In this document: one piece after another, positions 9,122 through 10,508 of the stretch
How the letters are laid out: each line of letters begins with the position of its first letter
Position numbering within the stretch: position 1 is the first letter of the stretch
From: Smittium mucronatum
Taxonomy: Eukaryota; Kickxellomycota; Harpellomycetes; Harpellales; Legeriomycetaceae
Length of the DNA stretch: 10,508 bases
Reading direction: 5' to 3'
Assembly: GCA_001953115.1 (NCBI GenBank)
Contig: LSSL01006416.1
Coordinates: 1-10,508, forward strand
The notes under the pieces: generated by a model
What the model was told of the DNA's origin: nothing
Seen by the model: only the letters and a program-made list of their open reading frames with translations
Databases searched by the model: none
Program-made: the position numbers and the translations under genes

Positions 9122-10508
9122 GAAGTTATTTTTGAGCTTATTTTCATTAAGGTACTGGAATATGCGACATAAGGACTGAAATTTAGCGCGTATTTATTAT
9201 ATGATCCACAGCTTGATTCAAAAATTTAAGATGTGATTTTTTAATGATTTTTCAATCTCTTAAAATGATATAGAGCTGATCACCTCTTGTATATTTCAAC
9301 ACCTTTGCTTGAACCGATAATAATTTTTATAATAATATTAGAAATGTACCTCATTTTTATGGCATCTAATAAAATTTCTTTTAATTTTTAATATTTATTT
9401 TTTTAGGAAAAAATATCAAAGGATTCTTTAATCTGTAAATTGGCATATTAAGTCATGTTTTTTTCTACTTTTAAACACGATAGGTAGTTTTCTGTTCTTT
9501 TATCCCGAAAAAACTAAAACTTAGAGGTAAAAATATTAGTTTTTTTTTTGACAGGTATTTTAAATTTATTTCTGAGGTCTATTCAATCGAAGCCATATAA
9601 TTACTCTAAATCTAGCGATGGGGCTTTCATTATCTATTTTTTTTAAAGAAAATTTTTTTTTTTTTAAAAAAATCATTCAAATTTCAAACAATTACCAAAT
9701 TAATACAGCATTTAAGGAGTACCATAACTCAAAGATTGTTTAATTTATTATATTTTGAATAATATAAATAAAAAAATAACAAATAAAATTTAAATTTAAC
9801 TTTCAACGTAAATTTGGTTAAAAGAATTTTTTTTTTAAAATTTTGCGATGAAAAAAAGCGAAAAGCCATTCAAAGAGCGCAGTATCCATATATTTAATTT
9901 AATATCAAAAAACATTTTCATTTTTTTTTTTTTGCTTAGTAGTACAAATTTATTCATGATTCATTTTATTTTTTTACGCATATATTAGCTACCGTGGAAT
10001 TTACGAAAAAGGTAAAATTTTGCACAATCAAAAAAATAATCTGCAGAATCAATGAGAAAATTTCAGCTGAAAAAGAACAAAAGAGAATATCATCACTTAT
10101 AAAATTTTATAGCTGACTAAATAATCATAATATTATTATCAAACCATTAATTAGGGTGATTTGAAACAAAATAAACAGCTTCATATTTCAGTTTGTCCCA
10201 CATTTACAGTTAAAAGTTCAATAAATAATGAAAAATATTTGAAGCTATTATTTAACAATAGGAGAATTATCATAATTTTTTATTTATAATCTAGGGAACC
10301 AATTAAAAACAATTTCTACTGTTTTATATTAAAATCTCATAATGTGTATTTTTTTAATGCATCCAATCAGTTAAAACGGACTAGTTGGAAAATTACAGGT
10401 TTTTTTAACAATAAATCGCTTTATTATTAGCTCATTTGCTATTTTTTAATAGAATTTTCTACTCTTATATATTCACAACAATTAAAAATTCACAAATTCA
10501 ATTATCAT
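9122..10508. other. T-rich stretch with no supportable gene
   Basis: I see no gene. Long T tracts occur at 9653-9665 and 9921-9933 (13 T each) and around 9540-9549. The part at about 9845-9890 has slightly higher G+C (repeated GCG/AGCG motifs) but no frame or RNA fold I can recognise. A TTGACA hexamer at 9548-9553 has no convincing -10 partner. The last 500 bases are low-complexity A/T sequence with short ATT/TAA runs. Confidence 0.6.

Noticed and set aside
5419..9553. TTGACA hexamers at 4251, 5419 and 9548 as promoter -35 boxes
   Set aside because: None has a TATAAT-like box at 16-18 bases that stands out from the general A/T background, and no gene follows.
7290..9933. Three T tracts of 13 bases (7290-7302, 9653-9665, 9921-9933)
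   Set aside because: Long T runs are expected in DNA this T-rich. The identical length is probably coincidence, and they lack associated stems.
1..10508. CRISPR arrays, rRNA genes, tmRNA, RNase P RNA, DnaA-box clusters and telomeric repeats
   Set aside because: I looked for regularly spaced direct repeats and for the conserved core motifs of these RNAs and sites on both strands and found none.

Overview
The window is about 10.5 kb of very AT-rich DNA. Eleven 60-base lines counted by hand average roughly 22-23% G+C. I could not recognise a single intact gene in it. No rRNA, tRNA, tmRNA or RNase P core motif, no CRISPR array, no transposase and no conserved operon is visible on either strand. 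The longest standard-code frame starting at ATG is 93 codons, and most of the longer ones are Phe/Ile/Leu/Tyr-rich readings of T-rich strand, which lack stop codons for compositional reasons. The best overall reading is a coding desert: either the eroded part of an AT-biased genome (an insect- or protist-associated bacterial symbiont in advanced decay would look like this) or intergenic/germline DNA of an AT-rich eukaryote. The sequence alone does not settle which. Layout: 1-2402 is A-rich on the + strand, with no supportable gene and a pair of adjacent hairpins at 2005-2043. 2403-2717 (+) is a possible broken coding segment in a local G+C rise. 2718-3981 is spacer with a striking C5-A-C7 tract. 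3982-4263 (+) is the longest standard ORF, opposed by an overlapping open frame on the other strand, and is doubtful. 4635-4889 is a 255-bp stretch bounded by an inverted repeat, resembling a small non-autonomous element. 4890-5964 is T-rich spacer. 5965-6528 (-) is the best coding candidate, three successive open segments that look like one gene broken by two frameshifts, the second next to a G5C4 run. 6529-10508 is T-rich spacer with one terminator-like hairpin at 9092-9110 and several 13-T tracts. Two window-wide patterns deserve attention. First, in the lines counted the + strand changes from A-rich on the left to T-rich on the right, somewhere between about 3.5 and 5.1 kb. The two better gene-remnant candidates lie on the A-rich strand of their halves, as expected if ancestral genes diverged from that zone. 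Second, if TAA and TAG are read as Gln (ciliate-type code), ATG-to-TGA frames of 272, 306 and 217 codons appear. However, the longest shows no codon-position bias in G+C (22/16/23%), and TGA is rare here, so I treat this as a hypothesis to test and not as annotation. No functional pathway can be reconstructed from this window.
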